Assembly: GCF_041435335.1 (NCBI RefSeq)
Contig: NZ_CP108430.1
Span: forward strand, 7,908,001 to 7,972,000
Direction of reading: 5' to 3'
Length of the DNA stretch: 64,000 nucleotides
DNA from: Streptomyces sp. NBC_01283
GTDB lineage: Bacteria; Actinomycetota; Actinomycetes; Streptomycetales; Streptomycetaceae
Part shown: piece by piece, positions 44,167 to 53,022 of the stretch
How positions within the stretch are numbered: position 1 is the stretch's first letter
Layout: the number at the start of each line of letters is the position of its first letter
Made by a program: the position numbers and the translations under genes
Notes under the pieces: generated by a model
Told to the model about the DNA's origin: nothing
Database searches by the model: none
Seen by the model: the letters and a program-made list of their open reading frames with translations, nothing else

Positions 44167-45213
44167 TCAGCCCGCGGGCGGCAGTTCGCCCGAGCCGCGC
44201 TGGATGAGCCGCGTCGGGAGTTCGATGCGCTCCGGAGCGTCGGACGCGCCGTCCAGCTGACGGAACAGGCGCTCCGCGGCGGTCCTGCCCAGCTGCGCGG
44301 CGTCCTGGGCGACGACGGTCACGCCCGGCTGCAGCAGGTCCGCGAGCTCGATGTCGTCGAAGCCGACGAGGGCCACGGGCCGGGAGTGCCCGGCGAGGAC
44401 GCGGACGACCGTCACCGTCACGCGGTTGTTGCCCGCGAAGATGGCCGTGACGGGATCGGAGCCACCCAGCATCGTCCTGGTGGCCTGCTCCACGCGGTCC
44501 GGGGCGGTGGGGCCGAGGGACATCCACTCGTCCTCGACGGGGATGCCCGCGTCCTCCATCGCCGCGCGGTATCCGCGCAGCCGCTCTATGGCGGTGTGGA
44601 TGCGCGGCTGGTCGCCGATGAAGCCGATGCGGCGGTGGCCGTGGGCGATGAGATGGGCGACGCCGTCGCGCGCGCCGCCGAAGCTGTCGGAGAGCACGAC
44701 ATCGGCGTCGATCTTCCCGGCGGGCCGGTCGACGAAGACGGTCGCGACTCCGGCGGCGATCTCCGGATCCAGATAGCGGTGGTCGTCACCGGCCGGAATG
44801 ATGACGAGTCCGTCGACCCGGCGCGCGCACAGCGCGAGCACCAACTCCTGCTCGCGGTCCGGGTCTTCGGCGCTCGAACCGTTGATGAGGAGCGCGCCGT
44901 GGGCGCGCGCCACTTCCTCCACGGCGCGGCTGAGCGGCCCGTAGAAGGGGTCGGCGAGGTCTTCGAGGACGAGGCCGATGCTGGCCGTGCGGCCCTTGCG
45001 CAGCACGCGCGCGCTGTCGTTGCGCCGGAAGCCGAGCGCGTCGATGGCCTCCTGCACGCGGCGTTCGGTGTCCGGGGTGACGCCCGGCTCGCCGTTCACG
45101 ACACGGGAGACCGTCTTGAGGCCGACTCCGGCGCGGGCGGCGACGTCCTTCATGGTCGGACGGTTGCCGTAGCGGGGTTCGGGTCGCTCGGGTCGGCTGG
45201 CGGTCTCGGCCAC
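44167..45213 (-). CDS. LacI family transcriptional regulator
   Basis: A 348-residue sugar-responsive repressor. Residues 21-70 contain the LacI helix-turn-helix and hinge (MKDVAARAGVGLKTVSRVVN, then LRKGRTASIGLVL). The periplasmic-binding-like ligand domain includes GLVIIPAGDDHRYL, VFVDRPAGKIDADVVLSD and VALVGFDDIELADLL. It lies divergent from a ROK-family kinase gene with the palindrome GACAACGTTGTC between them, so it likely represses itself and the kinase. GTG at 45211-45213 follows AGGACA. It ends 41 bases from the kinase stop of the preceding gene. Confidence 0.93.
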   Translation of the reverse strand: MAETASRPERPEPRYGNRPTMKDVAARAGVGLKTVSRVVNGEPGVTPDTERRVQEAIDALGFRRNDSARVLRKGRTASIGLVLEDLADPFYGPLSRAVEEVARAHGALLINGSSAEDPDREQELVLALCARRVDGLVIIPAGDDHRYLDPEIAAGVATVFVDRPAGKIDADVVLSDSFGGARDGVAHLIAHGHRRIGFIGDQPRIHTAIERLRGYRAAMEDAGIPVEDEWMSLGPTAPDRVEQATRTMLGGSDPVTAIFAGNNRVTVTVVRVLAGHSRPVALVGFDDIELADLLQPGVTVVAQDAAQLGRTAAERLFRQLDGASDAPERIELPTRLIQRGSGELPPAG

Positions 45214-45288
45214 GGTGCGCTGTCCTGTCGTCGACGAAGGTGAGCTGAAAGTGGTGCGTAAGTGATGTGGCGTCGAGCATAGAACCTG

Positions 45289-45300
45289 GACAACGTTGTC
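45289..45300. promoter_or_regulatory. LacI-type operator
   Basis: GACAACGTTGTC, a perfect 12-bp palindrome with the central CG characteristic of LacI-family sites, lying in the 172-base region between the lacI-type gene and the ROK kinase gene. Confidence 0.75.
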
Positions 45301-45334
45301 AGATGCAAGAGAGACTGTCCATCACATTCTCCGG

Positions 45335-45376
45335 CCTGCCCTTTCACCAGGGGAGCCTGCCCCTTCACCAGGAGAT
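45335..45376. repeat. 21-bp tandem repeat covering the ROK gene leader
   Basis: CCTGCCCTTTCACCAGGGGAG is followed directly by CCTGCCCCTTCACCAGGAGAT; 18 of 21 positions match. The second copy supplies the AGGAG ribosome-binding site of the kinase gene and the first supplies a look-alike 21 bases upstream. Confidence 0.85.
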
Positions 45377-45385
45377 CTGAGACTG

Positions 45386-46351
45386 ATGCACACCGACCTC
45401 GTCGCCGCTCTCGACATCGGCGGCACCAAGATCGCCGGCGCCCTGGTGGACGGGCACGGCCGGATCCTGCTGCGCGCCCAGCGGCCCACGCCCGCGCGCG
45501 AGGACGGCGACACCGTGATGCGGGCGGTCGAAGCGGTCATAGGTGAGCTCACGCGCTCCCCGCTGTGGGGCAGGGCGCACGCCGTCGGCATCGGCAGCGC
45601 GGGCCCCGTGGACGCGTCGGCGGGGACGGTCAGTCCCGTCAACGTTCCCGGGTGGCGCGGCTACCCGCTGGTCGAGCGGGTGCGCGCGGCCACCGGCGGC
45701 CTGCCGGTCGAGCTGGTCGGGGACGGCGTCGCGATGACGGCGGCCGAGCACTGGCAGGGCGCGGCGCGCGGGCACGACAACGCGCTGTGCATGGTGGTGT
45801 CCACCGGAGTCGGCGGTGGACTGATCCTCGGGGGCAAGCTGCACCCCGGTCCCACCGGGAACGCGGGGCACATCGGGCACATCAGCGTCGATCTGGACGG
45901 TGACGCCTGCCCGTGCGGGGCGCGCGGGTGCGTGGAGCGCATCGCGAGCGGGCCGAACATCGCGCGACGCGCCCTTGAGGGCGGATGGCGTCCGGGGGCC
46001 GACGGCGACACGTCCGCCGCCGCGGTTGCCCTCGCCGCGCGGGCCGGGGACCCGGTGGCCGTCGCCTCCTTCGAACGGGCGGCGCAGGCGCTCGCCGCGG
46101 GCATCGCCGCCACGGCGACGCTCGTCGAGATCGACATCGCCGTCATCGGGGGCGGGGTGGCGAAGGCGGGGAACGTGCTCTTCGACCCGCTGCGCCGGGC
46201 TCTGCGGGACTACGCCACGCTCTCGTTCGTACGTCATCTGACCGTGGGTCCGGCCTTGATGGGGACGGATGCCGGGTTGGTGGGGGCCGCGGCGGCCGCG
46301 CTCAGCCAGGAGGACAGGTCTGTGGACTTGCGTCCTGTTGTGGGGAGTTGA
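45386..46351 (+). CDS. ROK family sugar kinase (glucokinase-like)
   Basis: A 321-residue ATP-dependent hexokinase of the ROK type. LVAALDIGGTKIAGALVDGH binds phosphate, GIGSAGPVD lies at the sugar site, STGVGGGLILGGKLHPGPTG and AGHIGHISVDLDG follow (catalytic Asp and first zinc ligand), and CPCGARGCVERIASG is the zinc-binding CxCGxxGCxE motif. IAVIGGGVAKAGNVLF closes the ATP site. The sugar may be glucose, galactose derivatives or N-acetylated sugars. ATG at 45386 follows AGGAG. Its control by the divergent LacI protein is likely. Confidence 0.93.
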   Translation: MHTDLVAALDIGGTKIAGALVDGHGRILLRAQRPTPAREDGDTVMRAVEAVIGELTRSPLWGRAHAVGIGSAGPVDASAGTVSPVNVPGWRGYPLVERVRAATGGLPVELVGDGVAMTAAEHWQGAARGHDNALCMVVSTGVGGGLILGGKLHPGPTGNAGHIGHISVDLDGDACPCGARGCVERIASGPNIARRALEGGWRPGADGDTSAAAVALAARAGDPVAVASFERAAQALAAGIAATATLVEIDIAVIGGGVAKAGNVLFDPLRRALRDYATLSFVRHLTVGPALMGTDAGLVGAAAAALSQEDRSVDLRPVVGS

Positions 46352-46382
46352 CGACTGCGGGACCCGGGGGCTTCGTCTGATA

Positions 46383-46416
46383 GCGGGCCGGGCTGAAGTG
46401 CTTCAGCCCGGCCCGC
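46383..46416. terminator. Bidirectional terminator between ROK kinase and alpha-galactosidase genes
   Basis: GCGGGCCGGGCTGAAG and CTTCAGCCCGGCCCGC form a perfect 16-bp stem with only TG between arms. It sits between convergent genes, 31 bases after the kinase stop. Confidence 0.9.
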
Positions 46417-46491
46417 AGTCGATGGTCCACGCTCGGCTCGGCGGACCGGCCGCGCGAAGCCTCGTCGGCTCAGCCGCCGGGAGTCCCGCTC

Positions 46492-48570
46492 TCAGCAGCT
46501 GAGCACCGGGTCCGCCCAGTCCGCGTGGTCGGAGTCCCTGCCGTCACCGCCGTCCGTGACGACGAGGCGTACGACCTGGGCGCCGGACACGTCGGCCGAA
46601 ATCCCTTGTGCGGCATCAGCATTGGTCAGGACGCCGGTCGACGCGGCCTTCTTGCCGTCCGCCCAGATCTCGAAGGTGACCGTGCCCTTCGGGTCCTTCT
46701 CGTCGTCGACGCCCACCTGCGCGGTGACCTTCTCGCAGGACGCGCCGGTGTAGTACTCGACGGCGCTGTCGGCGTGCACTCCCAGACCCTTGGCGTGGAC
46801 CACTCCGCCGATGGTGATCGGCTTGCCGTCGCCCGCCGCGCTCTCGCCGTTGCTGGTGTCCTTCTCGACGGGGCCCCAGCCGTTGACCGTCGACATCCAC
46901 GGCAGGTCACTGACCGCCGAGTTGCCCGCGGGCGGCGCCACGACGACATGCGCCGTCAGCGGCAGCACGCTGTCGGCGCGGGTGCCGCCGGGGGAGCGGT
47001 AGGCGGCCTTCAGCGTGAGGTCGTACGCTCCCGGCGCCGCGCCCCGCGGTGCGGTCACCGTCCACGACGTACTCAGCGACTTGTCCGTACGCAGGGAGCT
47101 CGCGGTCGAGGGCGACGTGGCCTTGATCCGCCAGCCGGAGGGCCCCGTGAAGGTGGCGGACACCTGCTGCGCGGGGGTGCGTCCGAGGTTGGTGACCTTC
47201 GACGTCAGCTTCGCGGGCTTGCCCGCCTCCACCAACGGGGCGCCAGTCAGGCCGAGTTCGACGGCAGGCGGGTTCTTGGCCCACTTGCCGTCCGCCGCGA
47301 CCCGCAGCAGTACGGTGCCGTGCGCGGGGACGGTCGCCGAGATCTTGCCCGCCGTGTTGTAGCTCTTGTGCTTCCACAGGTCGCGCAGCGTGTATCCGTC
47401 GGCGTCCGGGAGCCCGACGGCCTTCGCCGACGTGGCGATCGACTGCGCGGTGCCCGTCTCGTTGAAGAGCGCGACCGCCCGGCTGCCGTCCTTCATCTCC
47501 TTGGCGACGACCCAGCGGCCGCCTTCCGAGGACAGCACGTCGCCCTGCTTGCCCAGCGGGTCCTGGTCGACGGCGATGACTTCCTTGTTGCCGATGATGT
47601 CGAAGGTCTCGGGCGTGGCCTTGCGCAGGTCGGAGCCGATGAGCAGCGGCGATGCCATGATCGACCACATCGAGAAGTGCGTGCGGTACTCGGTGGCCGT
47701 CATGCCGCCGTTGCCGACCTCGAGCATGTCCGGGTCGTTCCAGTGACCCGGGCCCGCGTACTTGGCGAGCGGCAGGTTCTGCTTCATGATCGCCAGCATC
47801 GAGGACCAGTTGTCGCTGATGTCGCCGGTGGTGCGCCACAGATGCCCCACGTCGGCTGCCCACTCCCAGGGCTTGTTCTCGCCCCATTCGCAGATGCTGT
47901 AGACGATGGGGCGGCCGGTGGCCTTCAGCGCGTCACGCATCGCGATGTACCGCTTCTTGGCGTCGACGCCTTGGTTGTTGCAGTTGTCGTACTTGAGGTA
48001 GTCGACGCCCCAGTCGGCGAACTGCCGCGCGTCGCTGACCTCATGGCCGAGCGCCCCGGGGAAGCCGATGTCGCTGCAGGTCTTGGTGCCGGCGCTGGTG
48101 TAGATGCCGAGCTTGAGCCCCTTGGAGTGGACGTAGTCGGCAACTGCCTTGATGGCGCCCGGGAACCGCTTGGGGTCGGGCACCAGCTTGCCGTTCGCGT
48201 CCCGCTGCGGCAGCGCCCAGCAGTCGTCGAGGTTGACGTACTGGTAGCCCGCGTCCTTGAGGCCCTTCTCGACGAAGAGGTCCGCGATCCCCTTGACCAT
48301 CGACTCGTCGAACTCGGCCCTGCAGTGGGTGGAGTTCCAGTTGTTGAAGCCCATGGGCGGGGTGAGGGCGAGACCGCCGGGGAGCTTCACGTCGGCGGCG
48401 GAGGGCCTCGCGCTCGCGGCCGCGCTCCGGTCGCCGGTGTCCTTCGCGCTACCCGCGCCGCCCGTGTCGCGTGCCGCCGCCGGTGCCGCGAGGCCGGCGG
48501 CGCACAGCAGCGCGGCGGCCAGCGACCCGACGACTCTTCGCCGGGTGGTGCGGGGTGAGAGATGACGCAT
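46492..48570 (-). CDS. Secreted alpha-galactosidase (GH27) with NEW3 and NPCBM domains
   Basis: A 692-residue exported glycosidase that should release galactose from alpha-galactosides such as melibiose, raffinose or galactomannan side chains. A signal peptide (TRRRVVGSLAAALLCAAGLA, AAA cleavage) precedes the GH27 barrel: ALTPPMGFNNWNSTHC, the nucleophile region VDYLKYDNCNNQG, and the acid/base region GPGHWNDPDMLEVGNGGMT. Residues about 455-560 form a NEW3-like beta domain, and the C-terminal 140 an NPCBM carbohydrate-binding module (GVHAKGLGVHADS-like). ATG at 48568-48570 follows GGAGG. It is divergent from a sugar ABC operon, which probably imports the products. Confidence 0.95.
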   Translation of the reverse strand: MRHLSPRTTRRRVVGSLAAALLCAAGLAAPAAARDTGGAGSAKDTGDRSAAASARPSAADVKLPGGLALTPPMGFNNWNSTHCRAEFDESMVKGIADLFVEKGLKDAGYQYVNLDDCWALPQRDANGKLVPDPKRFPGAIKAVADYVHSKGLKLGIYTSAGTKTCSDIGFPGALGHEVSDARQFADWGVDYLKYDNCNNQGVDAKKRYIAMRDALKATGRPIVYSICEWGENKPWEWAADVGHLWRTTGDISDNWSSMLAIMKQNLPLAKYAGPGHWNDPDMLEVGNGGMTATEYRTHFSMWSIMASPLLIGSDLRKATPETFDIIGNKEVIAVDQDPLGKQGDVLSSEGGRWVVAKEMKDGSRAVALFNETGTAQSIATSAKAVGLPDADGYTLRDLWKHKSYNTAGKISATVPAHGTVLLRVAADGKWAKNPPAVELGLTGAPLVEAGKPAKLTSKVTNLGRTPAQQVSATFTGPSGWRIKATSPSTASSLRTDKSLSTSWTVTAPRGAAPGAYDLTLKAAYRSPGGTRADSVLPLTAHVVVAPPAGNSAVSDLPWMSTVNGWGPVEKDTSNGESAAGDGKPITIGGVVHAKGLGVHADSAVEYYTGASCEKVTAQVGVDDEKDPKGTVTFEIWADGKKAASTGVLTNADAAQGISADVSGAQVVRLVVTDGGDGRDSDHADWADPVLSC

Positions 48571-48731
48571 CGTTACATTCCTCCGTACTCGCAGAAGTTG
48601 GGGGCTGCATGTACGTGTCAGAGGTGCGCGCTTACGGTAGGCCGTGTTGGACTCTGTTGGAAGAGGAGCCGTAACGGTTCGAGCACCCGGACGCCGAAAC
48701 CCTTGACTGTGGTGGCGCTTGGGAGTGGGAT

Positions 48732-48744
48732 CGCAACCCTTGCG
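48732..48744. promoter_or_regulatory. Possible operator before the sugar ABC operon
   Basis: CGCAACCCTTGCG, a 5-3-5 palindrome, lies 36 bases before the binding-protein start and downstream of TTGACT at 48703. Position suggests a regulatory site, but it is short and could be chance. Confidence 0.3.
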
Positions 48745-48780
48745 TTCGGTTGTGTTCGTTTGCACCCCGAGGAGGGGGAC

Positions 48781-50106
48781 ATGGCACAGTCATCGTTCAT
48801 GGGTCCTGCCACGCCTCGCAGCATGTCAGGACATCGGATGTCCCGACGGAATGTCCTGCGTGGTGCCGCCGCCGGAGCCGGAGCGGTCACCCTTCCGGCC
48901 CTGCTCACGGCCTGCGGTGACGGTCCGGGCGGCAACAAGGACGAAGTCTCGATGGGGTCCAATTCCTCGGACGCGGTGCCCAAGAAGGCGTTCGCCGCCG
49001 CCTTTGACGCCTATGAGAAGAAGTCCGGGAAGACCGTCAAGGTCAACACGACAGAGCACAACGAGTTCCAGCAGAACATCACGCGCTATCTGCAGGGCAC
49101 ACCGGACGACGTCTTCATGTGGTTCGCGGGCTACCGCATGCAGTACTTCGCCGAGAAGGGCCTGCTGATCGACATCAGCGACGTGTGGAAGGGATTCAAG
49201 GGCTTCTCGGACGCGCTGCGGGACCAGTCCACCCACGAGGGCAAGCAGTACTTCGTGCCGTATTACTACTACCCATGGGCCGTCTTCCACCGCAAGAGCC
49301 TCTTTGAGAAACAGGGCTACGAACAGGCCAAGACATGGGACCAGTTCATCGCGCTCGCCAAGAAGATGAGCAAGGACGGCACACCGGTCGCCTTCTGCGA
49401 CAAGGACGGCTGGCCCGCCATGGGCACCTTCGACTACATCAACATGCGCTTGAACGGATACGACTTCCACAAGAGCCTGATGTCCGGCAAGGAAGCCTGG
49501 ACCGACACCAAGGTCAAGAAGGTCTTCGACCTGTGGCGCGAACTCATGCCGTACTACCAGAAGGGCGCGCTCGGCCGTACCTGGGAAGAGGCGGGGCAGG
49601 GGCTCCAGCAGCGCAAGACCGCCATGGCCGTCTTCGGAATGCCGCACCCCGGCCAGCAGTTCCCGGCGGACGAACGCGACGACATCGATTTCTTCGCCTT
49701 CCCCGAGATCGATCCGGCGTACGGTCAGGACGCCGTGGAGGCGCCGATCGACGGATTCCTGGTGGCGAAGAAGTCGAAGAACGTCGACGGCGCGGAGGAA
49801 CTCCTGAAATGGCTGGGAACACCGAAGGCCGAGGACATCTACCTCGCCGGTGACCCCAACAACGTCGCCGTCAACGACGGCGCGGACACCAGCAAGTACA
49901 GCCCCCTGCAGAAGAAGTCGGCTGAACTCGTCTCCGGGGCCAAGCAGATATCGCAGTTCCTGGACCGCGACACCCGGCCCGACTTCGCGCAGACCGTCAT
50001 GATCAAGGCGCTGCAGGATTTCATCGACAACCCCAATGATGTCGACGGCCTGGTCAACAGCATCGAACGCCAGAAGAAGGACATCTTCTCCTCCGACGTC
50101 AGCTGA
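48781..50106 (+). CDS. Extracellular sugar-binding lipoprotein of an ABC importer
   Basis: A 441-residue solute-binding protein of the CUT1 type. The signal peptide is both twin-arginine and lipoprotein: SRRNVLRGAAAGAGAVTL, then lipobox LLTAC with Cys near residue 44. The mature part shows YEKKSGKTVKVNTTEHNEFQ, QGTPDDVFMWFAGYRMQYFA and DAVEAPIDGFLVAKKSKNV, as in binding proteins for di- and oligosaccharides. GAGGAGG lies 6 bases before the ATG. Its place opposite the alpha-galactosidase gene suggests alpha-galactosides as ligand. Two permease genes follow within 20 bases and by overlap. Confidence 0.93.
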   Translation: MAQSSFMGPATPRSMSGHRMSRRNVLRGAAAGAGAVTLPALLTACGDGPGGNKDEVSMGSNSSDAVPKKAFAAAFDAYEKKSGKTVKVNTTEHNEFQQNITRYLQGTPDDVFMWFAGYRMQYFAEKGLLIDISDVWKGFKGFSDALRDQSTHEGKQYFVPYYYYPWAVFHRKSLFEKQGYEQAKTWDQFIALAKKMSKDGTPVAFCDKDGWPAMGTFDYINMRLNGYDFHKSLMSGKEAWTDTKVKKVFDLWRELMPYYQKGALGRTWEEAGQGLQQRKTAMAVFGMPHPGQQFPADERDDIDFFAFPEIDPAYGQDAVEAPIDGFLVAKKSKNVDGAEELLKWLGTPKAEDIYLAGDPNNVAVNDGADTSKYSPLQKKSAELVSGAKQISQFLDRDTRPDFAQTVMIKALQDFIDNPNDVDGLVNSIERQKKDIFSSDVS

Positions 50107-50126
50107 GTAGCGAGGGATCGCGCCCC

Positions 50127-51041
50127 GTGCCGCAGAAAACCGCGCGGCGCGCCGGACGGCGGGGACCACGGCGCTTCACACGCCGTGACATCGCCGTGCT
50201 CGGCGTGCTTCTGGGAATACCCGTCCTCCTCGACATCTTCATCATCTGGGGCCCGACCCTGGCCTCCGTCGGCCTGTCCTTCACGTCCTGGGACGGCATA
50301 GGCGACATCGAGTGGGTGGGCGGAAAGAACTACGGGAACCTGGTCGACAACTACCCGGCGTTCTGGCCGGCGGTCCGCCACAACCTGCTGTGGATTGCTT
50401 TCCTCGGCCTGGTGGCCACGCCGTTCGGCCTGCTCCTCGCGGTCGTCATCGACCGCGGAGTGCGCTTCAGCCGCTTCTACCAGTCCGTGCTCTACATGCC
50501 GGTGGTGCTCTCGCTCGCCGTGGTCGGCTTCATGGCCCAGCTGATCCTCGGCACCGACCAGGGCGTGGTCAACACGATCCTCAACAACCAACAAGACCCG
50601 ATCGACTGGCTCGGGAACTCCGACATCAACCTCTGGATGATGATGCTGGCCGCGAGCTGGCGGCACACGGGTTACGTCATGATCCTCTACCTGGCCGGGC
50701 TCAAATCCGTCGACCCCGCCCTGAAAGAGGCCGCGCAGATAGACGGCGCGAACGCCCGCCAGACGTTCTTCCGCGTCGTCTTCCCGACCCTGCGCCCCGT
50801 GAATGTCATCGTCGGTGTCATCACGGTCATCGAGGCTTTGCGCGCCTTCGACATCGTCTACGCGGTCAACAAGGGCCGCAACGGCCTGGAACTGCTCTCC
50901 GTGCTCATCACCGACAACATCATCGGCGAGGCGAGCCGCATCGGATTCGGCTCCGCCATCGCGGTCGTACTCCTGACCGTCTCGCTCGGATTCATCGTGA
51001 CGTTCCTGGTCCAAGAACTGCGAGGTGCGCGAGACCGATGA
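50127..51041 (+). CDS. Sugar ABC transporter permease (MalF type)
   Basis: A 304-residue inner-membrane permease with about six membrane helices (first: DIAVLGVLLGIPVLLDIFII). The ATPase-docking EAA loop reads LKEAAQIDGANARQTFFRVV, followed by FPTLRP. It starts with GTG 20 bases after the binding-protein stop, and its own TGA overlaps the next ATG by 4 bases (ATGA), so expression is coupled. Together with the next protein it forms the pore. The ATPase is not encoded here; a shared MsiK-like ATPase is expected, as in other streptomycetes. Confidence 0.95.
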   Translation: MPQKTARRAGRRGPRRFTRRDIAVLGVLLGIPVLLDIFIIWGPTLASVGLSFTSWDGIGDIEWVGGKNYGNLVDNYPAFWPAVRHNLLWIAFLGLVATPFGLLLAVVIDRGVRFSRFYQSVLYMPVVLSLAVVGFMAQLILGTDQGVVNTILNNQQDPIDWLGNSDINLWMMMLAASWRHTGYVMILYLAGLKSVDPALKEAAQIDGANARQTFFRVVFPTLRPVNVIVGVITVIEALRAFDIVYAVNKGRNGLELLSVLITDNIIGEASRIGFGSAIAVVLLTVSLGFIVTFLVQELRGARDR

Positions 51042-51964
51042 CCGCCGACATCCGCACCACACCCCTCGGCAAGACCCCCGCCCCCTCCACCGAGAAGCGA
51101 CCGGCCCGAAACCGCCGACCCGGCCGCTTCGGGGTACACATCTTCCTGATGGCGGTGACTCTGGCGTTCCTGGCACCACTTCTCCTGGCGGTCTACGCCT
51201 CACTGCGCCCGTACGAGGAAACCGCGCAGCACGGCTATTTCTCGTTCCCCGAGCACCTGTCGTTCGACTACTACCGCCAGGCCTACAGCGATTCCGGCAT
51301 GGGCAAGTACTTCACCAACACGCTGCTCATAGCGGTACCGGCGGTCCTGGTGACCCTCTTCCTGGCGGCATTCGTGGCATTCGCCGTGTCCCGCCTCCGC
51401 ATCCGCGGCGGAATGATCCTCCTGATGTTCTTCACGGCAGGAAACCTGCTGCCGCCCCAGGTCCTTGTCACCCCCCTGTACGTCCTCTTCCTCAAGATCC
51501 CCCTCCCTTGGTGGATGTCCGATTCCCTCACCCTGTACGACTCGTACTGGGCGATCATCATCGTCAACATCGGCTTCCAGGTAGGTTTCTGCGTCTTCGT
51601 CCTCTCCAACTTCATGCGGACGCTGCCACAGGAAATCCTGGAGGCGGCGATCGTGGACGGCGCGGGAGTATGGACGCAATTCTGGCGCATCACGCTCCCC
51701 TTGTGCCGACCCGCGCTGGCAGCGCTCGGCACCCTGGAATTCACCTGGATCTACAACGACTTCCTCTGGGCCCTCATCTTCATCTCCAACCCCGACAAAC
51801 TCCCGATCACGTCATCCCTGAACAACCTGAGAGGCCAGTTCTTCACGGACTACAACCTTCTGGCAGCGGGCTCGGTCCTGGTAGCACTCCCCACGGTCCT
51901 GGTCTTCCTGCTCCTGCAGAGACACTTCATCGCGGGGCTGACGCTGGGGTCCAGCAAGGGGTGA
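51038..51964 (+). CDS. Sugar ABC transporter permease (MalG type)
   Basis: A 308-residue second permease with six predicted helices (first: VHIFLMAVTLAFLAPLLLAV). Its EAA loop reads LEAAIVDGAGVWTQFWRITL, and the C-terminal FIAGLTLGSSKG is the usual short MalG-type end. The polar N-terminus of 30 residues is normal for this subunit. The ATG overlaps the preceding stop. No ATPase gene follows; the operon ends here with a hairpin about 65 bases downstream. Confidence 0.95.
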   Translation: MTADIRTTPLGKTPAPSTEKRPARNRRPGRFGVHIFLMAVTLAFLAPLLLAVYASLRPYEETAQHGYFSFPEHLSFDYYRQAYSDSGMGKYFTNTLLIAVPAVLVTLFLAAFVAFAVSRLRIRGGMILLMFFTAGNLLPPQVLVTPLYVLFLKIPLPWWMSDSLTLYDSYWAIIIVNIGFQVGFCVFVLSNFMRTLPQEILEAAIVDGAGVWTQFWRITLPLCRPALAALGTLEFTWIYNDFLWALIFISNPDKLPITSSLNNLRGQFFTDYNLLAAGSVLVALPTVLVFLLLQRHFIAGLTLGSSKG

Positions 51965-52026
51965 GGGGGCGCGGCGTTGCTGACCCCAGGGGGAGAAGTT
52001 CTACGAGGTCGAGGTGTCCCATCGCG

Positions 52027-52063
52027 GCAGGATGCCGTGGAACCGGGGAGCACGGCATCCTGC
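52027..52063. terminator. Terminator hairpin between convergent genes
   Basis: GCAGGATGCCGTG at 52027-52039 and CACGGCATCCTGC at 52051-52063 form a perfect 13-bp stem with an 11-base loop, between the permease operon and the MmpS-like gene. Confidence 0.85.
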
Positions 52064-52080
52064 TCGTCGCTGGCCCGGTT

Positions 52081-52689
52081 CTACTCCCAGCCGCCGGTGA
52101 TTCCCCCGTTGAGCTGCGCGGAGCAGATGTTGTAGCCGCCCGATGCGTGGCCCTTCTTCGTCTGGCCGTTCACGGTCACCGAGCAGTTGATGTCGCCGCC
52201 GCCCCTCAGCTGCGCCGACACGTTGTAGTAGAGCGCCTCTGAGTCCAGTGTCAGCGTCTTCGTCATCGGCAGTCCCGCCCCTTGGCGGCTGTCACTGTCG
52301 CTGCCGTAGTTGACGTCGACGCCGGAGGACGCGGAACCCCACACCTTGAACACGACCTTGCCCTCGGGAGCTTTGTCCTCGGCCGGCTTCTTGGTTGCCT
52401 TGGGCTTCGGGGTCTTGGTGACGGTCTTGGTCGGCTGGGGCTTCCTCTTGGCCTTGGCTTCTCTCGCTGCGGCTGTCTTCGTCACGGTGACAGTCGGATG
52501 CGGTTTCGCGTCGGTGCTCGTCTTCTTCTGATCTTCGCCGCCGGCGGCCCCGATGCCCACGCCTACGAGCATGATGACGGCGGCGGCCGGGATGGCGACG
52601 CGTTTCCGCGCCCACTTCGGCCGCATCTGCGGCGCCGGAGCTGGGTCGGCGGCCGGCGGCTGGTACGGCGGTGGCTGACTGTGCGACAT
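52081..52689 (-). CDS. Membrane-anchored protein with MmpS-like C-terminal domain
   Basis: A 202-residue protein of unknown role. A proline-rich cytoplasmic start (residues 1-27) and one membrane helix (VAIPAAAVIMLVGVGIGAAG, about 31-50) lead to a Lys/Thr/Pro-rich linker and a C-terminal beta domain from about residue 108. That domain (VVFKVWGSASSGVDVNYGSD, ALYYNVSAQLRGGGDINCSV, GGYNICSAQL) follows the pattern of MmpS/DUF4333-like accessory domains, with two Cys that can pair outside the cell. GGGGGA precedes the ATG. Similar proteins are common in streptomycetes. Confidence 0.75.
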   Translation of the reverse strand: MSHSQPPPYQPPAADPAPAPQMRPKWARKRVAIPAAAVIMLVGVGIGAAGGEDQKKTSTDAKPHPTVTVTKTAAAREAKAKRKPQPTKTVTKTPKPKATKKPAEDKAPEGKVVFKVWGSASSGVDVNYGSDSDSRQGAGLPMTKTLTLDSEALYYNVSAQLRGGGDINCSVTVNGQTKKGHASGGYNICSAQLNGGITGGWE

Positions 52690-53022
52690 GAGTCCCCCAG
52701 GCGTTTAGAGGAGGACGACCGTATCGGGGGAACGATCCAATTGGCAGGACTTATGCGATTTGAGTGACAGAACCGTGGCGGCCGGCCACCGCGACCAGTG
52801 ACGCGAGTACGGCATCTGCTCCCTCAGCCTTCCCGGCATCTAGTGACAGCGGGCGTCACGCCGACGGAGGCAACGCGCTGCGTGCGATTTCCGCCAGGTG
52901 AGGCAAGGGGCCGTCCGCATGATCCGGGTCGTGTCATGGGCTGTCATGTTCGGGGCTGACCAGCCGGATTGAGATCGTCGGGGCGTGGCCACCGACGACC
53001 CCCGGCAGACGGAGCGCACCGC
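52690..53022. other. Intergenic region without recognised gene
   Basis: About 330 bases between divergent genes. I see a short repeat GTGAC-N7-GTCAC at 52843-52859 and no credible coding frame or RNA gene; promoters for the flanking genes must be here. Confidence 0.5.

Noticed and set aside
44167..48570. LacI protein as regulator of the alpha-galactoside locus
   Set aside because: Its probable operator GACAACGTTGTC occurs between lacI and the ROK gene, and I could not find a copy in the 48.57-48.78 kb region.
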